In this document: in pieces, positions 7,084-14,686 of the stretch
How the letters are laid out: each line of letters starts with the position of its first letter
Numbering within the stretch: position 1 is the stretch's first letter
Assembly (NCBI GenBank): GCA_964551175.1
Contig: CAZKBZ010000060.1
Location: forward strand, 1 to 16,778
Direction: 5' to 3'
DNA: 16,778 nt
Source of the DNA: Desulfobulbus_C sp964551175
GTDB taxonomy: Bacteria; Desulfobacterota; Desulfobulbia; Desulfobulbales; Desulfobulbaceae
Translations under genes and position numbers: made by a program
Notes under the pieces: model-generated
Databases searched by the model: none
Seen by the model: only the letters and a program-made list of their open reading frames with translations
Told to the model about the DNA's origin: nothing

Positions 7084-7865
7084 CGTACCTTCCTGTCTCT
7101 TCGTAAAAATTCATTGCCAAGTTTCATGAACGCCTTAGCCCCGGGGCAGCTCTTGTCGTACTCTATTATTGTTTTGCCGTGACTCGGGCTTTCACTGAGC
7201 CGCACGTTTCTCGGTATAACCGTTTTAAACACCTGGTCACCAAAATGATCTTGAACTTCCCTGGCTACCTGGTGTGTTAACCGGTTTCGACGGTCATACA
7301 TGGAGAGCAGCAACCCCTCAATATACAGTCCACGGTTCAGGTTTTTTTTGACTTTGCGGATCGTTGCGATCAACTGGACCAGTCCTTCCAGGGCAAAGTA
7401 TTCACACTGCATGGGAATGAGGACCGAATCTGCGGCGGTCAGCCCGTTAATGGTCAGCAAACCCAGGGAAGGCGGACAGTCAATAATGATGTACTGGTAT
7501 TGATCGCGTACTGAACGCAGGATGTTTTTTAATCGTTTTTCACGATTTTTCAGTGAGATGAGTTCTATCTCCACCCCGACCAGATCAATTGATGCAGCCA
7601 GCACGGCAAGTTTTTTCAGGTTGGTTTCCTGGATACAGGCTGCTGTCTCAGGATTGTTCATGTAGCAGTGATAGAGGTGTTTTTCCGGATCAGAGTTAAA
7701 GACCCCTACCCCGCTTGAGGCGTTTCCCTGCGGGTCTGAATCCACCAGGAGAACTTTTTTCCCTTTGTTTGCCAGCACAGCGGACAGGTTCAGCGCGGTG
7801 GTTGTTTTTCCCACACCACCCTTCTGGTTCGCCAGTGCAACAATTTTTGCCTTTTTTTTCTCCAT
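7080..7865 (-). CDS. parA: Chromosome partitioning ATPase ParA (Soj family)
   Basis: ParA is a deviant-Walker ATPase that binds DNA as an ATP dimer and moves ParB-parS complexes. With the ATG at 7863-7865 the P-loop KGGVGKTT spans residues 15-22, including the signature lysine of the deviant Walker A motif. LLVDSDPQGN (Walker A') and YIIIDCPPSLGLLT (Walker B) follow, and ETNLKKLAVLAAS and the TVIPRNVRLSESPSHG motif are also typical. The length of about 260 aa is normal for chromosomal Soj. A GTG nine bases upstream could also serve as start: an AAGG lies before it, while GGTGA lies before the ATG, so the choice is open. Its stop overlaps the parB start. Confidence 0.97.
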   Translation of the reverse strand: MEKKKAKIVALANQKGGVGKTTTALNLSAVLANKGKKVLLVDSDPQGNASSGVGVFNSDPEKHLYHCYMNNPETAACIQETNLKKLAVLAASIDLVGVEIELISLKNREKRLKNILRSVRDQYQYIIIDCPPSLGLLTINGLTAADSVLIPMQCEYFALEGLVQLIATIRKVKKNLNRGLYIEGLLLSMYDRRNRLTHQVAREVQDHFGDQVFKTVIPRNVRLSESPSHGKTIIEYDKSCPGAKAFMKLGNEFLRRDRKVR

Positions 7866-7880
7866 AAAATTCACCGCACC

Positions 7881-7909
7881 TTGTTGATGTTTCTGGGACC
7901 GGGTATACT
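7881..7909 (+). promoter_or_regulatory. Candidate sigma-70 promoter for nadB
   Basis: TTGTTG (7881-7886) and TATACT (7904-7909) are separated by exactly 17 bases; the -10 matches consensus at five of six positions. A start near 7916 would give a leader of about 60 bases that contains the parS site. The opposite strand carries TTTACC and TATACC, also 17 apart, in nearly the same bases, so parA may be driven from an overlapping divergent promoter. Confidence 0.45.
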
Positions 7910-7939
7910 ATATTCTCCTTGCGTGGTAAACTTTTTTCA

Positions 7940-7955
7940 TGTTTCACGTGAAACA
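7940..7955. promoter_or_regulatory. parS centromere site (ParB-binding)
   Basis: TGTTTCACGTGAAACA is a perfect 16-bp palindrome and an exact match to the bacterial parS consensus. It lies between the divergent parA and nadB genes, 74 bases from the parA start and 19 bases before the nadB start. ParB encoded next door should bind it. It is the only full copy I see in the window. Confidence 0.97.
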
Positions 7956-7974
7956 TTTCTTTATATGAGGGGTC

Positions 7975-9588
7975 ATGTTTTCTACGGATGTGCTGGTGAT
8001 CGGTAGTGGAGTCGCCGGGTTGTCGTTTGCTCTCAAGGTGGCGACCTTTGCCGATGTCACCCTGGTGACCAAGAAAAGTTGTGTTGATACGGCAACCAAT
8101 CTTGCCCAGGGAGGTGTTGCTGCGGTGCTGTCGGAGGATGATACGCTGGAGGACCATGTGAACGACACCCTGGTTTCCGGTGCCGGCCTCTGCCATGAAA
8201 ATATTGTCCGTATCGTTGTTGAGGAGGGGCCGGACCGAGTCCGGGAGCTTGTGGATTTTGGTGTCCGTTTCCAGAAAGGGGAGGCGGGTGAGGAGTTTGA
8301 TCTCGGTATGGAGGGGGGGCATTCTGCTCGCCGGGTTGCCCACGCCCATGATTTAACCGGTCGCGAAATCGAACGGGCCCTGCTTGACCAGGTCCATGCC
8401 AGTCCGCGTGTGCAGGTTCTTGAAGATCACCTTGCAATTGACCTGCTGCTGGAGTCCAGGGCAATGGGCAGGAGGGGGGGGCTGGAACAGGACCGCTGTG
8501 TCGGCGCCTATGTGTTGAACAGGGCCACCGGTGAGGTGGAAACACGGCGGGCCAGGGCAACGGTGCTTTGCAGTGGGGGGTGCGGCAAGGTGTACCTGTA
8601 CACAACCAATCCGGATATTGCCACCGGAGACGGCGTTGCCATGGCATTTCGGGCCGGGGCCAGGGTTGCGAACCTGGAGTTTGTGCAGTTCCATCCAACC
8701 TGTTTTTATAATCACCGGGTGAAGAATTTCCTCATTTCGGAAGCTGTGCGAGGGGAGGGTGGGGTGCTGATCAATGAGAAGGGCCAACCTTTTATGAAAA
8801 GGTATGATGAGCGTGGTGATCTTGCAACCCGTGATGCCGTGGCCCGCGGAATTGATGCGGAAATGAAGGAAAGCGGAGCCGACTGTGTCTACCTGGATAT
8901 CTCCCACCAGGACGCGGACTTTCTGCAACGACGATTTCCGACCATATATGCGACCTGTAAAAAGTACGGAGTGGATATCACTCGTGACCCTATCCCGGTG
9001 GTGCCCGCGGCGCATTACATGTGCGGCGGTGTACAGGTGGATGAGTGGGGTCTGAGTTCTCTGCCCAATCTGCTGGCCTTTGGTGAGACCTCCTGTACTG
9101 GTCTGCATGGAGCAAACCGACTGGCCAGCAATTCACTGCTGGAGGCGGTGGTTTTTGCTCACAGGGGGGCACTCTGGCTGCGCAGGAACTGGGACGCGAT
9201 CACGGCACGGCCCATACCTGATGTGCCCGACTGGCGGGTAGGCCGGGCTCGTTCCATTGAGGAAAATGTGTTGATCAGTCATAACTGGGACCAGATCCGC
9301 CGCCTGATGTGGAACTACGTCGGTATTGTCCGCAGGGAAAAAAGGCTGCGGCTGGTGCGACGTCGGCTGGTGCCGATCCTGACCGAGATCAGGGAGCATT
9401 TTCATGATTACCTGCTCACTCCTGATCTGGTGGAGCTTCGCAATATCGCGATCATTGCCGAGCTCATTGTTCGTAGTGCTTCCTCACGCAGAGAATCCAG
9501 GGGGTTGCATTACATGGTCGATTATCCGGATCGTGATGATGTTCATTTTCAGAAGGACACAGTTATTGACAAATACCAGAAAAGGTAA
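7975..9588 (+). CDS. nadB: L-aspartate oxidase (quinolinate synthase B)
   Basis: NadB oxidises L-aspartate to iminoaspartate with FAD, the first step of de novo NAD synthesis; under anaerobic conditions fumarate can serve as electron acceptor. The 537-aa protein has the N-terminal dinucleotide motif VIGSGVAGLSFAL, then NLAQGGVAAVL, the GGHSARRVAHAHD segment, EFVQFHPT, the histidine in AAHYMCGG and the GANRLASNSLLE arginine motif. These are the substrate and flavin residues of the aspartate oxidase/succinate dehydrogenase flavoprotein group, and the aspartate-oxidase pattern fits best. Length is normal. GAGGGG two bases before the ATG is a close-spaced ribosome site. Two runs of seven and eight G (8313-8319, 8474-8481) lie in the frame without breaking it. 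nadA and nadC are not in the window. Confidence 0.96.
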   Translation: MFSTDVLVIGSGVAGLSFALKVATFADVTLVTKKSCVDTATNLAQGGVAAVLSEDDTLEDHVNDTLVSGAGLCHENIVRIVVEEGPDRVRELVDFGVRFQKGEAGEEFDLGMEGGHSARRVAHAHDLTGREIERALLDQVHASPRVQVLEDHLAIDLLLESRAMGRRGGLEQDRCVGAYVLNRATGEVETRRARATVLCSGGCGKVYLYTTNPDIATGDGVAMAFRAGARVANLEFVQFHPTCFYNHRVKNFLISEAVRGEGGVLINEKGQPFMKRYDERGDLATRDAVARGIDAEMKESGADCVYLDISHQDADFLQRRFPTIYATCKKYGVDITRDPIPVVPAAHYMCGGVQVDEWGLSSLPNLLAFGETSCTGLHGANRLASNSLLEAVVFAHRGALWLRRNWDAITARPIPDVPDWRVGRARSIEENVLISHNWDQIRRLMWNYVGIVRREKRLRLVRRRLVPILTEIREHFHDYLLTPDLVELRNIAIIAELIVRSASSRRESRGLHYMVDYPDRDDVHFQKDTVIDKYQKR

Positions 9589-9602
9589 CCGGGAGTGGTG
9601 TC

Positions 9603-9989
9603 GTGTTTACAGTGTTGCACCGGATTGCGGAACAGAAAATAGAAGAGTTTTTTGCAGAGGGCAGGGGGCAGGACCTCAGTCACTGGAAAGATAAACCGCT
9701 GCCTCTTCACGATGACATGGCAAATGTCCCGGCCAACCTGCGGATGGCGTATCGCATTCTGCGCAACGCCGGTTACGTACCCGAAGAGGTTGCCCTGCAG
9801 AAGGAGATTGTTCGTCTTGAAGATATACTCGCCGGTTGCAGTGATGAACAGCTCAAGATAAAACAGATGAGAAAGCTGGAATTTCTCCGTATCAGGCTGG
9901 ATGCCAGGATGGGAAAAAAACTGCAGGTAGATGCAGACTCTCCATACTACACCAAACTGGTGGCAAACATTTCTGTTTCAAAAAAATGA
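9603..9989 (+). CDS. DUF1992 protein (DnaJ homologue subfamily C member 28 domain)
   Basis: This 128-aa protein matches DUF1992 (PF09350), recognisable by the start LHRIAEQKIEEFFAEG, the stretch GKDLSHWKDKPLP-like (here RGQDLSHWKDKPLPLH), and NLRMAYRILRNAGYVPEEV. It is all helical and cytoplasmic, with no membrane segment. Bacterial members lack the J domain of the eukaryotic DNAJC28, and their function is not established. The start is GTG at 9603-9605, with GGGAG seven bases upstream, only 14 bases after the nadB stop, so the two genes are very likely co-transcribed. The adjacency does not by itself indicate a role in NAD synthesis. An additional ATG further inside would remove conserved residues, so I prefer the GTG. 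Confidence 0.85.
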   Translation: MFTVLHRIAEQKIEEFFAEGRGQDLSHWKDKPLPLHDDMANVPANLRMAYRILRNAGYVPEEVALQKEIVRLEDILAGCSDEQLKIKQMRKLEFLRIRLDARMGKKLQVDADSPYYTKLVANISVSKK

Positions 9990-10001
9990 TGTTATTTCAA
10001 T

Positions 10002-10057
10002 GTGTTGTTTGAGTGTTTCCTTTCCTCTGGGTATCTGGAAACAGGAAATGACAACAC
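10002..10057. terminator. Nested inverted repeat between convergent genes, possible terminator
   Basis: GTGTTGT (10002-10008) pairs perfectly with ACAACAC (10051-10057), and inside it GTTTCC (10015-10020) pairs with GGAAAC (10037-10042). A shifted pairing of TTTCC with GGAAA at 10044-10048 is also possible. The position between two convergent stops suits a two-way terminator, but no T run follows directly on either strand. A further repeat GTGTTC/GAACAC (10061-10066, 10105-10110) follows. Confidence 0.35.
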
Positions 10058-10119
10058 CATGTGTTCTGGTTGCCGGCTTGCTGGAAATCCGGGTGCGCTG
10101 ACTTGAACACCATCCGTAT

Positions 10120-13044
10120 TTACAACTCCACGATATCATCAAACAGATCAACATGATCCCTGATCTTTTCACCGTTGCCGATGGTGGCCCTGAAACTGTT
10201 CTGCTGCAGGCTTTCAAACAGCGGTCCATATGAACGCATTGTGTCCACCGAGGTATCAATGATTTCACCAATCCGTTCCTGCTTAAACTCCGGGGTAATT
10301 CCGGACAGATACTCGTTGCGGGCAGTGATTCCAAGGGCGGCAGGGGACTGGTGGGGGTTGAAGGAACCATAGGTTCCGATGATCAGCTGGTCCAGGGCCT
10401 GCCTGTTTAAGTCGAGTGTCTGCACGGATTCAGCAATGGCGTCATAGGCTTCATAGGTTTTGCTGATCTGCGGGTCACGGTAGCTGACAAGCCCGAAGTT
10501 GCCTGTGATATGGTTGAACTGGATAAAACAGCCATAGGCACCCCCGACCTGCCGCACGCTGTTCCAGAGGTAATCGCGGGACAACCAGGTCTTGAGAACC
10601 TCGAACTGGCCGCTGTAGCTGTTTTGATCTGTAAACAGGGTGCAACCCTGCACATTGTACACGACTTCTGCAGAGGTGCAGAAGGCCTGGTTGCGGGGCA
10701 GGTCGGGGAAGTCAATGGTATCAGCCTGCGGGAAACTGTTCTGCAGGGATGCGCTCACCTGTTGAGCAAGTGATTTGAAGCGGGCAATATCATCTCCTGC
10801 GCCGGTTACGGAAATCTTGAGCCCTTTGGCTTGAAAGAGCAGATCGCGCAGGGTTGCAAGCTTTTCGATAAACTCATCCTCAAGAGCATCATAGTTACCG
10901 GCAAGGTTTTTCAGTGCCAGATAGGCGGTTGCACCGTTAACAAATTCGTTGATCATGCCGGCCCGGCTCAGGTGGGCAAAGACACGGGTTGAAGCCAGGG
11001 AGTATCCTTCGCTCTGCACGCTATGCTCGGCCCAGGCGAATTCCCTCTGGACAATTTCCCGTATCCGCTGCCTGTTGCTGAGATCCAGGTCGGAAAAGAC
11101 CTCAGCGATGATATTCACTGCTTCCGGGAGATAGCCGGACAGGGCCTTTATCTGAAACCAGAGTACAGGCTGCAGCAGGCTGTTATCCTTGATATGCACA
11201 TGAGTGGCAAAGGAGTGGCTGAAGCCCCCGGTATAAATATTGATATCTTTGGCAAAACGGATGTAGTCGCGGCCGGTTGTGCCTATTTCAGCGGCAATGG
11301 TCGCAAACAGGTCCAGCCAGGGCAGCAGGTCTCCACCGATGGCGGAACAGTCCAGGCCGAAATCCATGTACATGATGGAGTTGGTATCCAGCTCACTTAT
11401 CATGAACTGAGCAGAGGAGCCTTCATTAAGCCTGACCTTGTGGTATGGAGGCCTGCGATCAAGATCGTCCCGGGAGAGGCGGGGCAGCAGGGCCAGGGTC
11501 TGCTCATCATTTGGTGTCTGCTGGAGTCTGAGCAGCTCATTGGTTCTGGCTATGAGCTGCTTAAGTTCACCGGAACTCAGCGACTGCTCATAGTCTGCGA
11601 GCCGCTGCTGTTCCTCCTGCATGGTGCGGATCATTTTTTCCGGATCCGGTTTCAGGGTGACCACCACCGTTGCCTCATTTTCCAGCAGGTACTCTCTGAT
11701 CAGGTGTTCAAAATACCCCTGTTCAAGGGCCTGCTTTCGAATTTCATTGAACAGCTCTTCAATGCGCATGGCCTCAAAAGGGTCCATGCCATGTTTGAGC
11801 GCGGGCAGTGCCTTGCTGATCAGGTCCAGGCCTCGCTGGGCCTTGGTCAGTTCCTCCCGAACAGAGAACTCATACTTGTTGAGTTCAGACAGGATAAGGT
11901 CATGTTCAATGCCTTTGGCTGCCATAGCCTCAAGAGACTGGTTGTACAGTTCCAGAAATCTGTCACGGCTGTCAGTATCACAACCCACGAGATAGGTCAT
12001 CATGAAGGTTTTGAAACAGGAGTTTGGAAGAAATAATCCTCCGAAATCCTTGCATAATCCTTCCTTGATGATGGCTTTCTTCAATGGGGAGGCATCAGAG
12101 TTGTAAAGAATGTTTGCTATAATCTGAAAGGCACTGTTGCGCTTGCGGTCAAGCACGGTCCCAACAGCTGACCCCACGGCAAAAAAAGTTTTTCCGGTAA
12201 GTTCACTGCCGGGCTGGACACCATAAGTGTCATCTATGAAGACCGGCTTTTCAATGGTATCCCCCTGGACAATATGAGCCCTTTCAGCGGGCAGGTCATA
12301 TCTGCTGAAAAAATTATCCTGAACAGCTGCAAGCTCACGGTCAAGATCAGCATCACCGTAGAAGAAAAGCATACTGTTTGAGGGGTGATAATGCTTTTTG
12401 TGAAAGGCAACAAACTCCTCATAGCTGAGATCGGGAATATTTTTCGGGTCGCCACCCGATTCATGGGCATAGGTGGAGCCCGGCATCAAGCCACGGAAGG
12501 TGTGATGAAAGATGGCCCGTATGGGATCGGAAAAAGCACCTTTCATCTCGTTGAATACCACCCCCTGGAACTGCATGGGGGCGTCCATGGACTCCTTGTG
12601 ATAATGCCAGCCCTCCTGTTCAAAGGTGGTCTGCAGCAGGAGAGGATTCAAGGTGACGTCACAGTAGACATCCATGATATTGAAGTATTCCGTCATGTTC
12701 CTGGTTGCAAAAGGATACCAGGTGGTATCGGAGCCGGTCATGGCGTTTAAAAAGGTCATCAGGCCGCCCTTGTTGATCTCGCCGAACACGTCATGGACAG
12801 GGTATTTCTTTGAGCCCATGAGTACGGAATGCTCGAGTATATGGGCAACTCCGGTGGAATCCTCAGGTATGGTCTGGAAAGCGATACAGAATGTCTTGTT
12901 GGGATCATTATTCTTGATAGCCAGAGCCGGCGTGCCGAGCAGCTGGTGCTCAAAAAGATAGACAGTGGAGTTGATCTCGGCAATATACTCCTTGCGCTGC
13001 AGGCGAAAACCGTGGCAGGTGGATCCAATGGTAAAGTCAGTCAT
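10120..13044 (-). CDS. M16C zinc metallopeptidase, presequence-protease (PreP/Cym1)-like
   Basis: The 974-aa protein is a full-length M16C peptidase, a clamshell protease that digests short unstructured peptides; mitochondrial and plastid members remove cleaved targeting peptides. The inverted zinc motif HILEH is at residues 68-72 and the distal glutamate ligand at Glu166 in NEMKG. NKGGLMTFLNAMTGSDTTWYPFAT and the CDVTLNPLL segment are typical of PreP. The M16C-associated linker region lies in the middle, and the C-terminal half (with VGGAYGC and the SYRDPQ stretch) forms the inactive half-barrel. There is no signal peptide, so it is probably cytoplasmic, acting as a general oligopeptidase. 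The ATG has no clear ribosome site. It lies 102 bases downstream of dtd on the same strand. Confidence 0.93.
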   Translation of the reverse strand: MTDFTIGSTCHGFRLQRKEYIAEINSTVYLFEHQLLGTPALAIKNNDPNKTFCIAFQTIPEDSTGVAHILEHSVLMGSKKYPVHDVFGEINKGGLMTFLNAMTGSDTTWYPFATRNMTEYFNIMDVYCDVTLNPLLLQTTFEQEGWHYHKESMDAPMQFQGVVFNEMKGAFSDPIRAIFHHTFRGLMPGSTYAHESGGDPKNIPDLSYEEFVAFHKKHYHPSNSMLFFYGDADLDRELAAVQDNFFSRYDLPAERAHIVQGDTIEKPVFIDDTYGVQPGSELTGKTFFAVGSAVGTVLDRKRNSAFQIIANILYNSDASPLKKAIIKEGLCKDFGGLFLPNSCFKTFMMTYLVGCDTDSRDRFLELYNQSLEAMAAKGIEHDLILSELNKYEFSVREELTKAQRGLDLISKALPALKHGMDPFEAMRIEELFNEIRKQALEQGYFEHLIREYLLENEATVVVTLKPDPEKMIRTMQEEQQRLADYEQSLSSGELKQLIARTNELLRLQQTPNDEQTLALLPRLSRDDLDRRPPYHKVRLNEGSSAQFMISELDTNSIMYMDFGLDCSAIGGDLLPWLDLFATIAAEIGTTGRDYIRFAKDINIYTGGFSHSFATHVHIKDNSLLQPVLWFQIKALSGYLPEAVNIIAEVFSDLDLSNRQRIREIVQREFAWAEHSVQSEGYSLASTRVFAHLSRAGMINEFVNGATAYLALKNLAGNYDALEDEFIEKLATLRDLLFQAKGLKISVTGAGDDIARFKSLAQQVSASLQNSFPQADTIDFPDLPRNQAFCTSAEVVYNVQGCTLFTDQNSYSGQFEVLKTWLSRDYLWNSVRQVGGAYGCFIQFNHITGNFGLVSYRDPQISKTYEAYDAIAESVQTLDLNRQALDQLIIGTYGSFNPHQSPAALGITARNEYLSGITPEFKQERIGEIIDTSVDTMRSYGPLFESLQQNSFRATIGNGEKIRDHVDLFDDIVEL

Positions 13045-13108
13045 TATCAGATGAACTCAGGGATGAGGTTGGAAGATATTGTTTCCGGGTAAAATGGGAT
13101 AAGGGTAA

Positions 13109-13128
13109 TTCGTTCGCGGGCGAATGAA
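13109..13128. repeat. Short inverted repeat between dtd and the M16C gene
   Basis: TTCGTTCG and CGAATGAA pair over eight positions (one of them G-T) around a CGGG loop. No T run follows on the - strand, so termination is doubtful. The hairpin might shape the mRNA between dtd and the peptidase gene. Confidence 0.35.
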
Positions 13129-13146
13129 ATCGGCACTATTCAGGTG

Positions 13147-13596
13147 TTAAAAGCATTTATGTGAATCAAGCAGCATGGTGACCGGCCCTGAGTTCACCAG
13201 GCTGACTTCCATCATGGCCTGGAATTCGCCGTTTCTTGTGGTGATACCAAGGTCGGTTACCGCAGCTATAAAGTCCAGATACAACCTGTTTGCTGTTTCC
13301 GGGGGCGCAGCTGAGGACCAGGAAGGACGGCGTCCCTTGCGGCAGTCTCCAAGCAGGGTGAACTGGGACACCACCAGCATGGATCCTCCGGTGTCCAGCA
13401 GAGAACGGTTCATTTTTCCCTGACTGTCTTCAAAGATACGAAGGTTGACGATTTTTTCAGCAAGCCAGGAAACATCCCGCTGCCCATCACCTTTGTGAAC
13501 GCCCAGCAGGACAAGCAGCCCGGCACCGATGGCCCCGGTTTCCCGTCCGGCAACAGTAACGCGGGCAGAAGAAACGCGTTGGATAACAGCTCTCAT
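13147..13596 (-). CDS. dtd: D-aminoacyl-tRNA deacylase (Dtd)
   Basis: Dtd removes D-amino acids (and glycine wrongly loaded on tRNA-Ala) from tRNA, keeping translation homochiral. The 149-aa protein is of normal length and starts with the typical MRAVIQRVSSARVTV. The two catalytic signatures are present: SQFTLLGDCRKGRRPS in the middle and NSGPVTM near the end, the Gly-cisPro motif that inserts into the partner's active site in the homodimer. NLRIFEDSQGKMNRSL is another conserved block. The ATG at 13594-13596 has GGA close upstream. A gap of about 190 bases separates it from rsmE; it may have its own promoter. It acts in the cytoplasm. Confidence 0.96.
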   Translation of the reverse strand: MRAVIQRVSSARVTVAGRETGAIGAGLLVLLGVHKGDGQRDVSWLAEKIVNLRIFEDSQGKMNRSLLDTGGSMLVVSQFTLLGDCRKGRRPSWSSAAPPETANRLYLDFIAAVTDLGITTRNGEFQAMMEVSLVNSGPVTMLLDSHKCF

Positions 13597-13784
13597 GATC
13601 CGGTCACTGTAGCATGTTCAACACTGAAAACAAAGAATTGCAGAAGAATAATTTGGTAATTGATCACAGGCACCGCATATTCGGAGTCTATGTTTACCTG
13701 CAATGGAGCGAATCGTCGGGTTACATATCCCGTGGTTTCTTTTTGTTTTAATATGTTTCTTGTTTCAGCGTTCCGTTTTGCTTA

Positions 13785-14516
13785 TCAGATTTTTTTGTCC
13801 GGTTCCAGCTGATGGCTGAGGTACTGAATAACTGTGGTGGCAGCAAGTGCTGCTGTTTCCGCCCGCAGGATGCGAGGACCAAGGGACACAGTGCTGAAGC
13901 CCAGTTGACGGGCATGGAATACCTCATCAGGATGAAAGCCGCCTTCAGGACCGATGAGCAGTAGATTCGGCTGGCCATCAAGCAGCAGGGCAGGGGAGAG
14001 GGGCCGGCTGTTTTCATCCTCCCAGCCCATAATCAGATTGCTGTTTTCAGGAAGGGAAAGGTTTTCCAGGGAAACCGGTTCGTTGATCCGCATGGGGATC
14101 GGTCGTCTGCACTGCTTGCAGGCTTCAAGCATGATTCGCTGCCATCGGTCACCCGTCCGTGCACTGTGGGCTTTTTTTTCACAGTACCGGGTAGTAAGCG
14201 GGATAAATGAGTGCACGCCGAGCTCTGTTGCCTTCTGGACCAGGTAATCCATTTTCCTCCCTTTGAGCATGGCCTGGACAAGGGTGAGGGGAGTCGTGGA
14301 TTCCTGCCGGACAACACTGGAGCGGACATGGATCTCCACCTTTCTGGTGCTGATCCGCAGAATTTCTCCCAGGACAATGCGTCCCCTGCCGTCAAAGAGT
14401 TCTACCTCTGCGCCCGGCTGCATCCGCAGCACGGTCGTCATATGACGGGCTTCCGAGCCGGTGATCAGGATCCGGTTACCGGTTTCCCGTTCAGGATTAA
14501 AGAAAAAACGACGCAT
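13785..14516 (-). CDS. rsmE: 16S rRNA (uracil(1498)-N(3))-methyltransferase RsmE
   Basis: RsmE methylates U1498 of 16S rRNA in the 30S subunit using S-adenosylmethionine. The 243-aa protein has an N-terminal PUA-like RNA-binding part (MRRFFFNPE, GSEARHMTTVLRMQPGAEVELFDGRG) and a C-terminal SPOUT domain with the trefoil knot signatures QKATELGVHSFIPL, LLLIGPEGGFHPDE and LGPRILRAETAALAA. The ATG at 14514-14516 is chosen because the family begins with M(R)RFF; a TTG six bases upstream is possible, and neither has a good ribosome site. Its start lies 170 bases from the divergent rhomboid gene. Confidence 0.96.
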   Translation of the reverse strand: MRRFFFNPERETGNRILITGSEARHMTTVLRMQPGAEVELFDGRGRIVLGEILRISTRKVEIHVRSSVVRQESTTPLTLVQAMLKGRKMDYLVQKATELGVHSFIPLTTRYCEKKAHSARTGDRWQRIMLEACKQCRRPIPMRINEPVSLENLSLPENSNLIMGWEDENSRPLSPALLLDGQPNLLLIGPEGGFHPDEVFHARQLGFSTVSLGPRILRAETAALAATTVIQYLSHQLEPDKKI

Positions 14517-14542
14517 GGCCAAGAGAGTGATCCAATTCTATT

Positions 14543-14570
14543 TTCACAAAATACAGCAATACTATATACT
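14543..14570 (+). promoter_or_regulatory. Candidate sigma-70 promoter for the rhomboid gene
   Basis: TTCACA (14543-14548) and TATACT (14565-14570) each match consensus at five of six positions and are 16 bases apart. The transcript would start near 14577 and carry a leader of about 110 bases before the rhomboid ATG. The same AT-rich block may also hold the rsmE promoter on the other strand. Confidence 0.45.
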
Positions 14571-14686
14571 ATCGTAAATGATCAGTTGTCGATGGCAAAA
14601 AGATAAGCAGCTCCTACCGCTGATCCGGAAAAACAGGTTCAAATTGTGTTGAGCCGGGGTGCTGCTGACAGAATGAAGGGTATCCT

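Noticed and set aside
7852..7859. Run of eight A at the start of parA as a programmed frameshift site
   Set aside because: An A AAA AAG slip at codons 3-5 would destroy the protein before any domain; no alternative product or stimulatory structure is seen.
8353..9108. Open frame of 251 codons on the - strand
   Set aside because: It is antisense to nadB, which has the full FAD and active-site motifs.
11023..12036. Long open frame of 337 codons on the + strand
   Set aside because: It is antisense to the well-conserved M16C peptidase, and its translation shows no recognisable family.
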